Origin: JABWBD01 sp040768665
Lineage (GTDB): Bacteria; Planctomycetota; Planctomycetia; Pirellulales; Thermoguttaceae
Length of the DNA: 64,000 nt
Assembly (NCBI GenBank): GCA_040768665.1
Contig: JAXGMN010000007.1
Location: forward strand, 186,001-250,000
Reading direction: 5' to 3'
The notes under the pieces were generated by a model that was given only the letters and a program-made list of their open reading frames with translations, was not told the DNA's origin and did no database searches. Shown here one piece after another: positions 16,263 to 25,974 of the stretch; positions within the stretch are counted from its first letter, which is position 1; each line of letters starts with the position of its first letter. The position numbers and the translations under genes are program-made.

Positions 16263-19253
16263 ATGCAGTACATCGAAGGCCACACGTTGGCGGCGGTCGT
16301 CGATCAGTTGCGCCGAGATTCCGGCTTCGAAGGCCAGGACGATTCGCCTGGGCCGAACTCGCTGACGCAGCTCACCCGCAGCATCGTCACCGGCCAACTG
16401 CCGGCAGCGCCGGCGGCTGGGGATGCGACGGTTGCCACCGAGCGGATCCCCGAACCGGCCGCTGCGGCGGAGGTGGGAGTGGAGTCCACGGACGACAGCG
16501 GGATCGCCCTAGAGTCAACGCAGAAGGATAGCTTTCCCGGCACGCCACGGGCAGCGCCCTCCGCGTCGATTCGCAGCCGGGAGCATCCCGGTACCGTGGC
16601 ACGGCTGGGCATCCAGGCAGCGGAAGCGCTCGAGCACGCCCACCAATTGGGCATCGTGCATCGGGACGTCAAGCCGTCGAACTTGATCGTCGACGCGTCG
16701 GGGCACCTCTGGCTCACCGACTTCGGCCTCGCCATGACGCGGGTGAGTTCCAACCTGACGGCAAGCGGAGACCTGGTGGGAACGATCCGCTACATGAGCC
16801 CGGAGCAGCTTCGGCGCGGCGGCCGCACGCTGGACCATCATACCGATATCTATTCCCTCGGCGCGACACTCTACGAACTGCTCACTCTCTCGCCGGCGGT
16901 GGCCAGCGACGACCGCCAGGAAGCGATCGATCAGATCATCGAGCGGGATCCTCCGTCGCTCCGGCAGATGAATCCGGCCGTGTCGCGCGATCTGGAGACC
17001 ATTGTGCTCAAAGCGATGGCCAAGGAGCCGGCGGCGCGCTACGCCACCGCGCAGGCGCTGGCCGACGATCTGCGTCGACTTTTGAACCACCAGCCGATCC
17101 TGGCCAGGCGGCCGACGCCGGGCCAGCGTCTGGCCAAGTGGTCCCGCCGCCACGTCGCGCTGCTCGGCGCGGCCGCTGCGGGGCTGATTATAGCCTTGCT
17201 GGTGGCTGTGGTCAGCATCTTTTTGATTGCCGACGCCCGCAACGATGCCGTCGAGCAACGCACGCTGGCCGAACAGCGCGAAGAGACGATGCGGCATAAC
17301 GTCTACGCGGCCGACCTGAAGCTCGCCTACCAGGCGTGGCAAGTCGGCGAGTTGGAGGCTGCCGAGCAGATTCTGCTGCGGCAGCGGCCTGCACCGGGGC
17401 AATCGGATCTCCGCGAGTTCACCTGGCGGTACCTGTGGGCGCTGGTGCACCAGGTGCGCTTTGCACTTCGCGGCCACGAGGGAGACGTGTACTGCGTAAA
17501 ATTCTCCCCCGACGGTCATCGCCTGGCATCCGCGGGCAAGGACGGCACGGTACGGCTCTGGGACGCGGCAAGCGGGCAGTGTCTGAAGGTGCTTCGTAAG
17601 CACGAGGGCGAGGTCTGTTCGGTCGCCTTTTCTCCCGACGGGATCCTGCTGGCATCCGGCGGCGACAGCGGAATGATCCACCTCTGGGAGCCGAGCACCG
17701 GGAGGCAGGTTGCGGTGGTGGAAGCGCACGACGGCGACCTGTTCGCTCTGCAGTTCTCTGCTGACGGTCGCTGGCTGGCCTCCGGCGGCTGCGACCACAA
17801 GGCCAAGATCTGGAGCGTTGGCCAATGGAAGCAGCCCGTGGCGGTGATCGATCACGATCAGGATGTGGAGGGGCTATGCTTTTCTCCCGATAGCAAAAGG
17901 CTGGCCACGGGGATCGCGGATCAGTTTGTCCGGTTATGGGATGTCCCCACAGGCAACTGGGTACGCGGGGCCTATATCCTCTCGCATGCCTTGTCGGTAG
18001 CCATTTCGATGGATGGAAAGCGGATGGTTGTGGGGTGTAAGAACGGCACCATGAGGATGTGGAATTTTACCTCTGTATCCGCAGAGCCTCAACTGGAGGG
18101 ACACACCGAGTGGGTCCAGTGCGTGGCGTTTTCGCCCACCGACAATGAAATCTTCGCCTCAGCGGGAAAGGATGGCACCGTTCGGCTCTGGAATGCGGAG
18201 CGCGGCGAAGCATTGCAGGTGATCCGCGGCCACGTCGGACGCGTATGGTGGGTCGATTTTTCTCCCAACGGCACAACCCTGGCCTCCGGAGGCGCCGATG
18301 GCACGGTGACGCTCTGGAACGCGACGGCGCGTCAGGATTGCCAGCTTGGCCCTGCCACCGATTACCCGCGCTTCGAATGTGTAGAATCCTTCTCAGAATC
18401 TGAATCGGGGAAGATCGACCGCATCGCGTTCTGGAATATCGACCACAAACCGCTATCACCCGATGGTCGGTGCAGGGTGGCGCAAGATCCGGACGAAAGT
18501 GTGCACCTGGTCGACCTGCAGACGGGAAGCCGGCGAACGCTCGACGCACACCATGGGGCATCTTTGCCCTGTTTTGCCTTTTCTTCCGACGGTTTGATGC
18601 TGGCGACAGTCAGCCGGGACGATGGGACGGTGCGCGTTTCCGAAATCGCCACGGGTCGGCTGCGTTGCGTCTTGCACCCGGAGAACAGCATCTATTCGCT
18701 CGCTTTCTCCGCCGCCGACCGCACGCTCTTGGCCGGTTGTGCCGATGGTATCATCAGGCGGTGGGACATTAATACCGCCGAACCAAGAGCACCGCTGCCA
18801 GGGCACGAGGGGCCGGTATACAAACTGGCTGTCTCACCGCAGGGAACCCTGCTGGCCAGTGGCGCGACCCGAAGGGTTTTACTGAGGGAACTGAAAACAG
18901 GCGTCGTAAAGGCGACTCTCATCGGACATGCCGACGACATCAATGCCCTCGCGTTCTCCCATGATGGGCGGACGCTGGCAAGCGGCAGCAGCGATCATCA
19001 GGTGAAGCTCTGGAGTGTTGCCAGCGGTCATGAATTGCTGAGCCTGACGCACCCTCGGCGTGTCACCCGCGTCGCGTTTGCACCGGATGACCGCACTCTG
19101 ATCACGTACGAGAGGACTGGCGACGGGCCATTCGCCAGCTACCTGTGGACGACCGGCGTGCGCTGGCGCCCGGCCGCCGCCCAGCCCAAGGCGGAAGGGA
19201 TGACGGTGTACGAAGCCGAGGACAAGCTGGATTTCGTCAAGGGCGCCGACTGA
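16263..19253 (+). CDS. WD40 Ser/Thr kinase lacking its N-lobe
   Basis: From the first ATG this is 996 residues. It opens MQYIEGHTLAAVVDQLRR, aligning with residue ~178 of the intact kinase at 8362-13275, so the Gly loop, catalytic Lys and C-helix are missing. HRD (IVHRDVKPSNLIVDASG), DFG (LTDFGLAMT) and SPE (MSPEQL) are intact. One membrane segment (ALLGAAAAGLIIALLVAVVS) follows, then about a dozen WD40 blades (VAFSPDGILLASGGDSGMIH). There are no TPRs. Without the ATP-binding lobe it cannot be an active kinase. The N-terminal loss coincides with the palindromic element at 16083-16229. The long uninterrupted frame suggests a recent event or a retained WD40 scaffold function; I favour a recent truncation. 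Confidence 0.85.
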   Translation: MQYIEGHTLAAVVDQLRRDSGFEGQDDSPGPNSLTQLTRSIVTGQLPAAPAAGDATVATERIPEPAAAAEVGVESTDDSGIALESTQKDSFPGTPRAAPSASIRSREHPGTVARLGIQAAEALEHAHQLGIVHRDVKPSNLIVDASGHLWLTDFGLAMTRVSSNLTASGDLVGTIRYMSPEQLRRGGRTLDHHTDIYSLGATLYELLTLSPAVASDDRQEAIDQIIERDPPSLRQMNPAVSRDLETIVLKAMAKEPAARYATAQALADDLRRLLNHQPILARRPTPGQRLAKWSRRHVALLGAAAAGLIIALLVAVVSIFLIADARNDAVEQRTLAEQREETMRHNVYAADLKLAYQAWQVGELEAAEQILLRQRPAPGQSDLREFTWRYLWALVHQVRFALRGHEGDVYCVKFSPDGHRLASAGKDGTVRLWDAASGQCLKVLRKHEGEVCSVAFSPDGILLASGGDSGMIHLWEPSTGRQVAVVEAHDGDLFALQFSADGRWLASGGCDHKAKIWSVGQWKQPVAVIDHDQDVEGLCFSPDSKRLATGIADQFVRLWDVPTGNWVRGAYILSHALSVAISMDGKRMVVGCKNGTMRMWNFTSVSAEPQLEGHTEWVQCVAFSPTDNEIFASAGKDGTVRLWNAERGEALQVIRGHVGRVWWVDFSPNGTTLASGGADGTVTLWNATARQDCQLGPATDYPRFECVESFSESESGKIDRIAFWNIDHKPLSPDGRCRVAQDPDESVHLVDLQTGSRRTLDAHHGASLPCFAFSSDGLMLATVSRDDGTVRVSEIATGRLRCVLHPENSIYSLAFSAADRTLLAGCADGIIRRWDINTAEPRAPLPGHEGPVYKLAVSPQGTLLASGATRRVLLRELKTGVVKATLIGHADDINALAFSHDGRTLASGSSDHQVKLWSVASGHELLSLTHPRRVTRVAFAPDDRTLITYERTGDGPFASYLWTTGVRWRPAAAQPKAEGMTVYEAEDKLDFVKGAD

Positions 19254-19361
19254 GGTCCGTTTCTGCCAACCGTCTTTACCGGTCGCACCGCATCGTTCAT
19301 GATGGCGCTGTTCAATGTGCCGTGCGCCGCGCGTCTCGGGAGGGCCGCCGCGCATGGGCGC

Positions 19362-21803
19362 CTACTTCCCGCTCACCGTTTCCACGGGCCCTTGATCCGG
19401 CCGATACACGGCCTCGAAAACCGGCGTTCCGTCTGCCTTCTCCGCAGACAATTCGATCCGGACACTCGCCCGTCCGTCGGCGAAGCGGGCCTCCACTTCC
19501 ACCGTCTCCGGTGAAGGCTGCCGGACGGTCCCTGCCGCCTGGTCATGCTCGTCCGACACGAACATCACCGCGGCGATCCGGCGACCGCGTGCCTGGTGGC
19601 GCGTCGCCGCCGTGAAATGCCATTCCTTTTCCGGATCGGCCTTCTTCAGCTTGGGAAAGCCTTCTTTGGGATCGATCGGCCAAGCGTCGGTCTGCGTGAA
19701 CCGCAGGCCTCCGGGAGTGAATAGGTGGACCTGCATCGCCGCATCGCCCCGCCGCGAGACGAACTGCTGGGCCGACTCGTCCATCTCCAGCGGTTCGCGG
19801 GTGTGTAAGAGCCACTCGAAGTTTGCCTCCCGGGGCGCACTCAGGTCGTCGACGATGATCACCAGCGACGGCCGGACGAACAGCATATGGCGCCGCGCAC
19901 GGTCGAGCAGTCCGCCATACGCGTCTTTCGCGTCTCCGCAGACGTAGCCGAGATGCGGACGGGTCTGGAAATCGTCCAGCCGCCCGCCCGCGTTCGCCCC
20001 GCCCCGGACCTGGCCCTTGCCGTCGACCAGGATCGCGTTGTGGGCCATCGTTTGCTGGGCGTATTTCACGTGGAAGGGCGAGCCGTGCGTCGGATAGCGC
20101 GGGCCGCCCGTGATCGCCAGTGCCTGCCCGCCTTTGACGATGGCAAAGCTGTTCTGGTCGGAGTGGCTGTGGCTCACCGACCCGTAGGGAGACGATTTGA
20201 AGGCCACCATCAAATCGCGGTCGGGCTCGGCGATGGCGCTGTGCAGCGACGCCCAGCCGACGCCGAAGAAGGCCCGATCCAGCGGCAGCCTGGCGGGCGA
20301 CTGGGGCGCAAGCGTGTCGGGCAGGATCAGCCCCGGCAGCGCGCTGGGCGCGGGGCAATTGCCCTTGCCGTCGCGAAGCAGTTCGACCCAGCCGCGGACC
20401 ACCGGATCGTTGTACCGCAAGGCATGGAACTGCACCAGGGCACGGATTCCGGCAGTGCGGCCGGGAACTCCCGCGTCCTCGGTATCGCCGAAGGGCATAA
20501 TCTCGGCCCGCGGGGCGATCTGGTGGACGAAGAAATGGCGGACCTTGCGATAGAACGGTCGCTGCCAAAGGTCGAAGCCGGTCGCCGCGCGGAGCGATTC
20601 GAACGGAACCAGGTAGATCGTGTTGTAGGCAAGGCCGTACGGGATCCCTTCCGCCCAGCCGCCGTCCTTGCCGGCCCAGTGCGGATAGACCGTCAGCAGC
20701 ACGCGCATGGCATAGTCCATCCACACCTCCGCCCGCGGCTCCTCGGCCAGAGCGATGGCATGCTCGACCAGGTAGCCCGGCAAGCGCCCGGCGTGGCTCT
20801 CTTCGGGAAAGGCCAGACAGTCGCGTTTCTCCAATCGTCGCAGCATCTGGTCGGCCCGAGCAACGAGCATCTTTCTGACTTTCGCCCGTTCGGTATCGCT
20901 CAATAGATCGTAGATCCAGTCGTAGACCTGTGCCGACGACTTCACCAGTCCCAAGCCGACTTCATCGCCATAGCGGCCCATCACCGACGAGACGCCGTCG
21001 GGGTCCCATTCGGCCGCGCCGAGCAGCAGGTCCTTGGCCACCTGCCCATATTTTTCCTCGCCGCTGAGAAGGTACATCAGCGCCAGGCTCACCATGCCGT
21101 CGGTGTGATACTTGCGCATCTTCGCGAACGACTCCATGTAGGCCATGCGCCGCTCGGAGGGGTCGGTGAGCTTGTCGTAATCCGGCTCGGCAGGCGGTGT
21201 GAGCTTCAGGGCGCCGCGAGCTTGTCGGCCGAGCACTTCGTAGGCTTCTTTGCGAGTCGTCGCGAGCGTCGCACGTATCTCAGCCAGGCTTGCCTTTGGG
21301 AAGAGCAAGCGCGGATGCGCCTGCGGAACGCGGGCGAGAAGTTCGTTGGCCGGCACCCACGGCTGCGCGACGGCACTTTGCGCAATCGTGAACGACTGCG
21401 GATCGCGAGTGGCGACGACGCTCCCCGAGGAATCGATCGCTTCGACAGTCCAGGTATACTTTCCGGCCGGCAGGACCTGGTCCGGCGCGTGGGCAGGATC
21501 CTCCACGACTGGGGATTGGTAGGCCGCCTCACCCGCCTCTCCAAGGATCTTCACGCGATATCGCACGGTGCCTCGCTTGCCTGCCGGCCACCAGCAGAAT
21601 CCCGGGGGCGAAATGTCCAAAATCTCGCCGTCCAAAGGCCGGGGGTAACAGGCCCGCGCAGGTCGCTCGGCCGGGAAGGCAACACGCTGTGCTGAGGGCT
21701 GTCTCCTATCCGCACTGCCCGCCTTCTTTTCTTTCGCCGGCAACGGGCCGACGGCGAAAACAACGATTGCCAACGCGACGAAACACCTCGACTTGTAAAT
21801 CAT
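19362..21803 (-). CDS. Secreted heparinase II/III-like polysaccharide lyase (DUF4962 type)
   Basis: Predicted exported uronic-acid polysaccharide lyase of 813 residues. A signal peptide (MIYKSRCFVALAIVVFAVG) precedes a fibronectin-like segment (~40-150). An alpha/alpha toroid follows (~150-480; HPRLLFPKASLAEIRATLA, EESHAGRLPGYLVEHAIAL), then the heparinase II/III beta-sandwich core (SSPYGSVSHSHSDQNSFAIV, MAHNAILVDGKGQVRGGANA). The HSHSDQNSF segment is typical of the family and carries probable catalytic or metal-binding His residues. The ATG at 21803 is preferred over 21821 because AAGGAG lies seven bases upstream. Substrate unknown; probably a glycosaminoglycan- or alginate-like polymer. Confidence 0.85.
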   Translation of the reverse strand: MIYKSRCFVALAIVVFAVGPLPAKEKKAGSADRRQPSAQRVAFPAERPARACYPRPLDGEILDISPPGFCWWPAGKRGTVRYRVKILGEAGEAAYQSPVVEDPAHAPDQVLPAGKYTWTVEAIDSSGSVVATRDPQSFTIAQSAVAQPWVPANELLARVPQAHPRLLFPKASLAEIRATLATTRKEAYEVLGRQARGALKLTPPAEPDYDKLTDPSERRMAYMESFAKMRKYHTDGMVSLALMYLLSGEEKYGQVAKDLLLGAAEWDPDGVSSVMGRYGDEVGLGLVKSSAQVYDWIYDLLSDTERAKVRKMLVARADQMLRRLEKRDCLAFPEESHAGRLPGYLVEHAIALAEEPRAEVWMDYAMRVLLTVYPHWAGKDGGWAEGIPYGLAYNTIYLVPFESLRAATGFDLWQRPFYRKVRHFFVHQIAPRAEIMPFGDTEDAGVPGRTAGIRALVQFHALRYNDPVVRGWVELLRDGKGNCPAPSALPGLILPDTLAPQSPARLPLDRAFFGVGWASLHSAIAEPDRDLMVAFKSSPYGSVSHSHSDQNSFAIVKGGQALAITGGPRYPTHGSPFHVKYAQQTMAHNAILVDGKGQVRGGANAGGRLDDFQTRPHLGYVCGDAKDAYGGLLDRARRHMLFVRPSLVIIVDDLSAPREANFEWLLHTREPLEMDESAQQFVSRRGDAAMQVHLFTPGGLRFTQTDAWPIDPKEGFPKLKKADPEKEWHFTAATRHQARGRRIAAVMFVSDEHDQAAGTVRQPSPETVEVEARFADGRASVRIELSAEKADGTPVFEAVYRPDQGPVETVSGK

Positions 21804-22146
21804 CAGAGCTCCTTGGAACACGTTGGTAGCCGGCGCTGCGTGGTGAGGGCAGGGTAGCCTTGACGCCGCTCACGGTCGTTGTATCGGAGTCGTTTCCATC
21901 TTCGCGACGGATTCTTCGAGCCGCAAGTCTCGCAAGTCGGCCGGCTGCTCAAAGACGGTGCGCGACTGCGCTTGGTTTTTTGGACCTCGCCCGCGATCGA
22001 TGATTCCCGCAGCTCCATTGTCGCTGACCTGCGAAGAATATCAAGCGTCGGATGTCCCGTATGGCGGGGAGTCTGTCCCGCCCCCGATCAAACGCTTGTT
22101 CGAACGTTGCTGACGGCGAATGGCGCGTACGGTCTTGCTTGCGCCC
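21804..22146. other. Intergenic, no gene recognised
   Basis: The 343 bases between the lyase start and the acyltransferase stop hold no convincing coding frame. An AAGGAG ribosome site for the lyase lies at its left end, and a short ggcggggagtctgtcccgcc palindrome at ~22063-22082 may be a transcription stop for the acyltransferase. Confidence 0.4.
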
Positions 22147-24177
22147 TTATCGGATCCTCCCGTCGAAGGTATCCCGATTTCTTGACGCCATCCGCATCTG
22201 CGCCTCGTTCATCTGGACGGCAATTCTCTCGCAGGCGGGGCTCAGCATTGGCCGGAGCAGAGACTCCGCGCCCCGGTCGGATAGATGGTCTTCATCGACA
22301 TAGAATGAACCTTCTGCGTCGCCAATCTTCGAGCGGCCGGAAGAGTCGAAGCAATAGCAGGTCGGGTCCAGTACTCGCAGGTTGGGTGAGCGCAGAGAGT
22401 CGATGATCTGATCGACTTCGAATTGCTGCGTCCTGTGACTCTCGACGGTCACCCCCCTTGGCAGACCGCGTCCGAGGCATGCAGCCAAGAACAGCGATCT
22501 GGCAGGATGCGTTGCCTGCAAGGGGACCTGCTTCACCAGCCAGGCATTGGCTCCCGCCATCTCAAGTGCCGCGATCGTTCTTTCGAGGCCCCTTTTTAGG
22601 GCGTCTCGTGATTGTCCCAGACCAATACCCGTTGAGTACTCGTCGACAACCAGGGTATCCGTCTTTCCGTTGGCTCGGCCATGAACATAGACGGCCCACT
22701 TTGCCACCAGGATTACGTTCGCGATTCGTCTACTCTTCACGAACTCGATAACCGCTTGGTTCCATTGCATCACGTCTCTGCCCTTGTCCGGACGCCAAAT
22801 TCCGACAAGAGGAGGAATGCCACTTCGCGCAGCAATGGCGCCCCTGATGCCATGCTCTTTGGCAAACGTATTGAAAAGCTCCGAGACGGCCATCGCATGG
22901 CTGTCGCCCCAAACCAGAAAGGCGATCGATTGTTCCCGGTCCTGACGCGAACCCAGTTGTGGCAGGTTCCCCTGCCGGGCCGCCACGGTATTCGCTTCAT
23001 ATTGCCGGGGCAGGCTGCCGCCGGCCGTGTACGGGCGGGCTCTTTCGGGTATTCGGCCGGGCAGACCTTGGGTGTCTTCGATCGAGAACGAAGCCGCCAG
23101 CAAACACGCAGAACAAGCAAACGCCAGGGCCACCACTCTTTTCCCGCTCTTGAAACTGGCCCCGTGCCGGAACGGGCTTTCGATGTACTTCCAAGACAGG
23201 TGTGCAACAACGACACTCGCCGACAGGGCCGTGATCCGAGTGAAAACGGGGACCGAGTCTCCGAGCCAATATCTGGTGTACGCCAATATGGGCCAGTGCC
23301 AGAGGTAGAGAGAATACGAAATCAGGCCAAGAGCAACGAACACCTTCGTCGAGAGGAGCCTTCCGGTCATCGAGCGCCCGAAGGAATTGGAGTAGATCAC
23401 CAGGGCAGTTCCCAGGCACGGCAACAATGCTGCTGCGCCCGGGAAGCGGGTGAGATAGTCATAGGAAACCGAAGCGAAAAGGATCCCGCCGAGGCCGACC
23501 AAGCCAAGAAGATCAAGCTGCCACGGTTTGAATCGGGACGGAATAGGACAGAAGACCAGAATGGCACCGGCAAGCAACTCCCATGCTCGCGTCGGCAGAA
23601 GGAAGAAGGCGGCCGAAGGATGATGATACGAACCCCATACACTCAGCGCAAAGGACACCAGCCCCAAGGCACACAACAGCGACACGAAGGCACCTTTGCG
23701 TAGCCGCCTGCAGACAAGAAACAGCAGGGGAAATCCGAGGTAAAACTGTTCCTCGACCGCCAGGGACCACGTGTGCAACAGCGGTTTGAGCTCTGCCGGC
23801 CCATTGAAATAGCCCGTGTTGTTCAAGGAGTAGACGTTCGCCAGCATCAATTGCTGGGCGACCGCCGATTCGGCGAGTTCCTCCAGGTCGTGCGGCAAGA
23901 GGAGGAGCGAGCCGGCGATGAGTGTCGCCGCCACCAGGCACGTTGCCGCCGGTACGATCCGACGTATGCGACGTTCCCAGAAGCCGGCCAACGAGAACGT
24001 GCCCGCGCGTTGCCCTTTTAGAATGAGGCCGGTAATGAGGAAGCCGGAGATGACGAAGAATACATCGACCCCCACATAGCCTCCGGGAAAGCCGAGATCC
24101 GCGTGGAAGAGCAAGACCAGCAGCACGGCGACCGCTCGCAAACCGTCGATGTCCGGACGATACTTGAATTCGAGCAC
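22147..24177 (-). CDS. Acyltransferase 3 / SGNH fusion (OafA/YrhL-like O-acyltransferase)
   Basis: Integral membrane O-acyltransferase of 676 residues that probably acetylates surface polysaccharide. The N-terminal acyltransferase-3 domain has the start motif YRPDIDGLRAVAVLLVLLFH, a VDVFFVISGFLITGLIL segment, RRIRRIVPA, and HTWSLAVEEQFYLGFPLLFL, with about ten membrane helices. The C-terminal periplasmic SGNH domain has GDSHAMAVSELF (nucleophile Ser) and DEDHLSDRGAESL (Asp-His). The start is a GTG at 24177, supported by an AAGGAG ten bases upstream and by homology beginning at once; the longer upstream frame is not coding. Divergent from the C69 peptidase gene. Confidence 0.9.
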   Translation of the reverse strand: MLEFKYRPDIDGLRAVAVLLVLLFHADLGFPGGYVGVDVFFVISGFLITGLILKGQRAGTFSLAGFWERRIRRIVPAATCLVAATLIAGSLLLLPHDLEELAESAVAQQLMLANVYSLNNTGYFNGPAELKPLLHTWSLAVEEQFYLGFPLLFLVCRRLRKGAFVSLLCALGLVSFALSVWGSYHHPSAAFFLLPTRAWELLAGAILVFCPIPSRFKPWQLDLLGLVGLGGILFASVSYDYLTRFPGAAALLPCLGTALVIYSNSFGRSMTGRLLSTKVFVALGLISYSLYLWHWPILAYTRYWLGDSVPVFTRITALSASVVVAHLSWKYIESPFRHGASFKSGKRVVALAFACSACLLAASFSIEDTQGLPGRIPERARPYTAGGSLPRQYEANTVAARQGNLPQLGSRQDREQSIAFLVWGDSHAMAVSELFNTFAKEHGIRGAIAARSGIPPLVGIWRPDKGRDVMQWNQAVIEFVKSRRIANVILVAKWAVYVHGRANGKTDTLVVDEYSTGIGLGQSRDALKRGLERTIAALEMAGANAWLVKQVPLQATHPARSLFLAACLGRGLPRGVTVESHRTQQFEVDQIIDSLRSPNLRVLDPTCYCFDSSGRSKIGDAEGSFYVDEDHLSDRGAESLLRPMLSPACERIAVQMNEAQMRMASRNRDTFDGRIR

Positions 24178-24506
24178 TCTTGGATCACTCCTTCTGCTGC
24201 TCGGCTGCCTGGTGAGCTGAGAGGACCGCAATCGTTTCAAATCCCGCACGGGGGTGGGAATAATACTTTGTGACCGCCTGCAAATCCATGCGACATAATG
24301 CGACGGCATGACTCGGTAGTCTGCGATTGCTGGCGACGCTTGCGGTTCTAGGGAATTTCCTGCGATTCCGAGTAGACCCCCATATAGCGACATGGCGATC
24401 CTATTCTGCGGAAGGGGTGCGGACGCAGTGGAGGAACAGAAAGAACATGGCAAAGAAGGTTTGTGGTAAACTTCCTTCCGCTGGTCACGTTGCGCCCTGA
24501 CACGAG
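24178..24506. promoter_or_regulatory. Divergent intergenic region
   Basis: These 329 bases separate the acyltransferase start (minus) from the C69 peptidase start (plus) and must hold both promoters. No operator or riboswitch is recognised. Confidence 0.4.
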
Positions 24507-25949
24507 ATGACTGCAATGTCCAACCGTCCCGCTTATTGGCTGCTCTTGGTTCTGCTTTCGATCGGGCAGAGCCGCCCGCTGTCCGCCTGCGACGGGATAG
24601 TCGTCGGCAAGAACGCATCGGCCGACGGTTCCGTGCTCCTTGGCCACAATGAAGAGAATGCGTTGGACCGGGTCTTGGAGTTTCACAAGATTCCCGGGCA
24701 GCAGCACGCCTCCGGATCGGTGCTCCGGCTTGCCGGCGGCGGCGAAATTCCGGAGGTGCCCGAGACGCATGGTTTTCTGTGGAGCGAAAACTCCGGGTTA
24801 TCCTTCAGCGACGGCTACCTAAACGAATGCGGAGTCGCCGTGGCGAGTATCCAGTGCCTGACTCGCGAAGACGGCTACGACGCGCTTGTTGCACGGGGTG
24901 AGATCCGCGACGGCGGCATCGGTTACATGCTTCGCCGGATCGTGGCGAGCCGGGCGAAGTCGGCCAGCGATGCGGTCCAGTGGATGGGGCGCCTGGTGGA
25001 GAGGTTCGGCTACATCGATTCAGGACGAACCTATGCCGTGGCGGATCCGAACGAGGCGTGGGTGGTCGAGGTGGTCCGCGGACGCCGCTGGGTCGCCCAA
25101 CGCGTGCCCGACGACCAGGTCGTCGTGCTGCCGGCGAGGCACGTGATCGGGGAAATCAACCTCGATGACACGGAGAATTTTCGGGCCTCGCCCGACCTGG
25201 TGAGCTACGCGGTGAAACGCGGCTGGTTCGACCCCGGCAAGGGGAAGCCGTTCAACTTCCGCGAAGTCTACCAGACCGCCGAACGCACCGCCCCCGATCG
25301 CCGTCATTTCCGCGGCCAGGAAATCGTCACCGGCAAAACAGGAACGTGGCCTCCCGCCGCCCCGCTTCCCTTCGCGGTAACTCCGGCGAAGAAGCTCAGC
25401 GTAGCCGATATTGCCGCCTTCCTGCGCGACAAGGACGGCCTTGCGCCGATGTTCAATCGCTCCACGCAGGAAGCCGCCGTGTTCCAGCTCCGCGGCGACG
25501 TGCCCCGCGAGATCGGCTGCATTTATTGGCGGACGACCGGCCGGCCCGACCTCAGCGTGCTCACGCCCTGGTACGTCGGTATCACGGCGACCCCCGACGA
25601 TTACGGCCGCCACGCCGAGCCCGCTGCACTTCTGTCTCTTTCCCACCACTTTCAACCGTCGCCAGGCACATTTACCCCCGACCCCCGCCGCGCCTGGTGG
25701 AAGTTCAAGAATCTGGTGAGCGTTGTCGACGAGGACTATGCGGCAAGGGCGCCGGCGGTCCGGGCAGCCTGGTCGGCGATGGAAGAAGGCATCCGCACCG
25801 GGCAAGGCGACGTGGAAGCGAAAGCCATCGAGATCTGGCGGCAGGACCCGCAAGCAGCCCTTGCCTACCTCACGCGATATTGCAGCGATCTCGCGGCGGA
25901 AGCGTGCCGGCAAGCAGATGAGCTGCGCGGCGAGCTTTCGAGGCCTTGA
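24507..25949 (+). CDS. Exported C69-family dipeptidase
   Basis: This 480-residue peptidase of family C69 (dipeptidase A-like, Ntn hydrolase fold) carries an N-terminal hydrophobic signal (AYWLLLVLLSIGQSRPLSA) followed immediately by the conserved CDGIVVGKNASADGSVLLG. Cys28 is the expected nucleophile, freed by cleavage. Family patterns continue with ALVARGEIRDGGIGYMLRRI, GYIDSGRTYAVADPNEAWVV and WDP-like regions near the C-terminus (PRRAWWKFKNLVSVVDEDY). It probably trims short peptides in the periplasm. The first ATG (24507) is used; MSNRPAY three codons later is equally good. Confidence 0.88.
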   Translation: MTAMSNRPAYWLLLVLLSIGQSRPLSACDGIVVGKNASADGSVLLGHNEENALDRVLEFHKIPGQQHASGSVLRLAGGGEIPEVPETHGFLWSENSGLSFSDGYLNECGVAVASIQCLTREDGYDALVARGEIRDGGIGYMLRRIVASRAKSASDAVQWMGRLVERFGYIDSGRTYAVADPNEAWVVEVVRGRRWVAQRVPDDQVVVLPARHVIGEINLDDTENFRASPDLVSYAVKRGWFDPGKGKPFNFREVYQTAERTAPDRRHFRGQEIVTGKTGTWPPAAPLPFAVTPAKKLSVADIAAFLRDKDGLAPMFNRSTQEAAVFQLRGDVPREIGCIYWRTTGRPDLSVLTPWYVGITATPDDYGRHAEPAALLSLSHHFQPSPGTFTPDPRRAWWKFKNLVSVVDEDYAARAPAVRAAWSAMEEGIRTGQGDVEAKAIEIWRQDPQAALAYLTRYCSDLAAEACRQADELRGELSRP

Positions 25950-25974
25950 GACGCAGGCAAGGTTAGGAGCCCGG

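Noticed and set aside
25020..25913. 297-residue ORF opposite the C69 peptidase
   Set aside because: Antisense shadow of a well-conserved peptidase.
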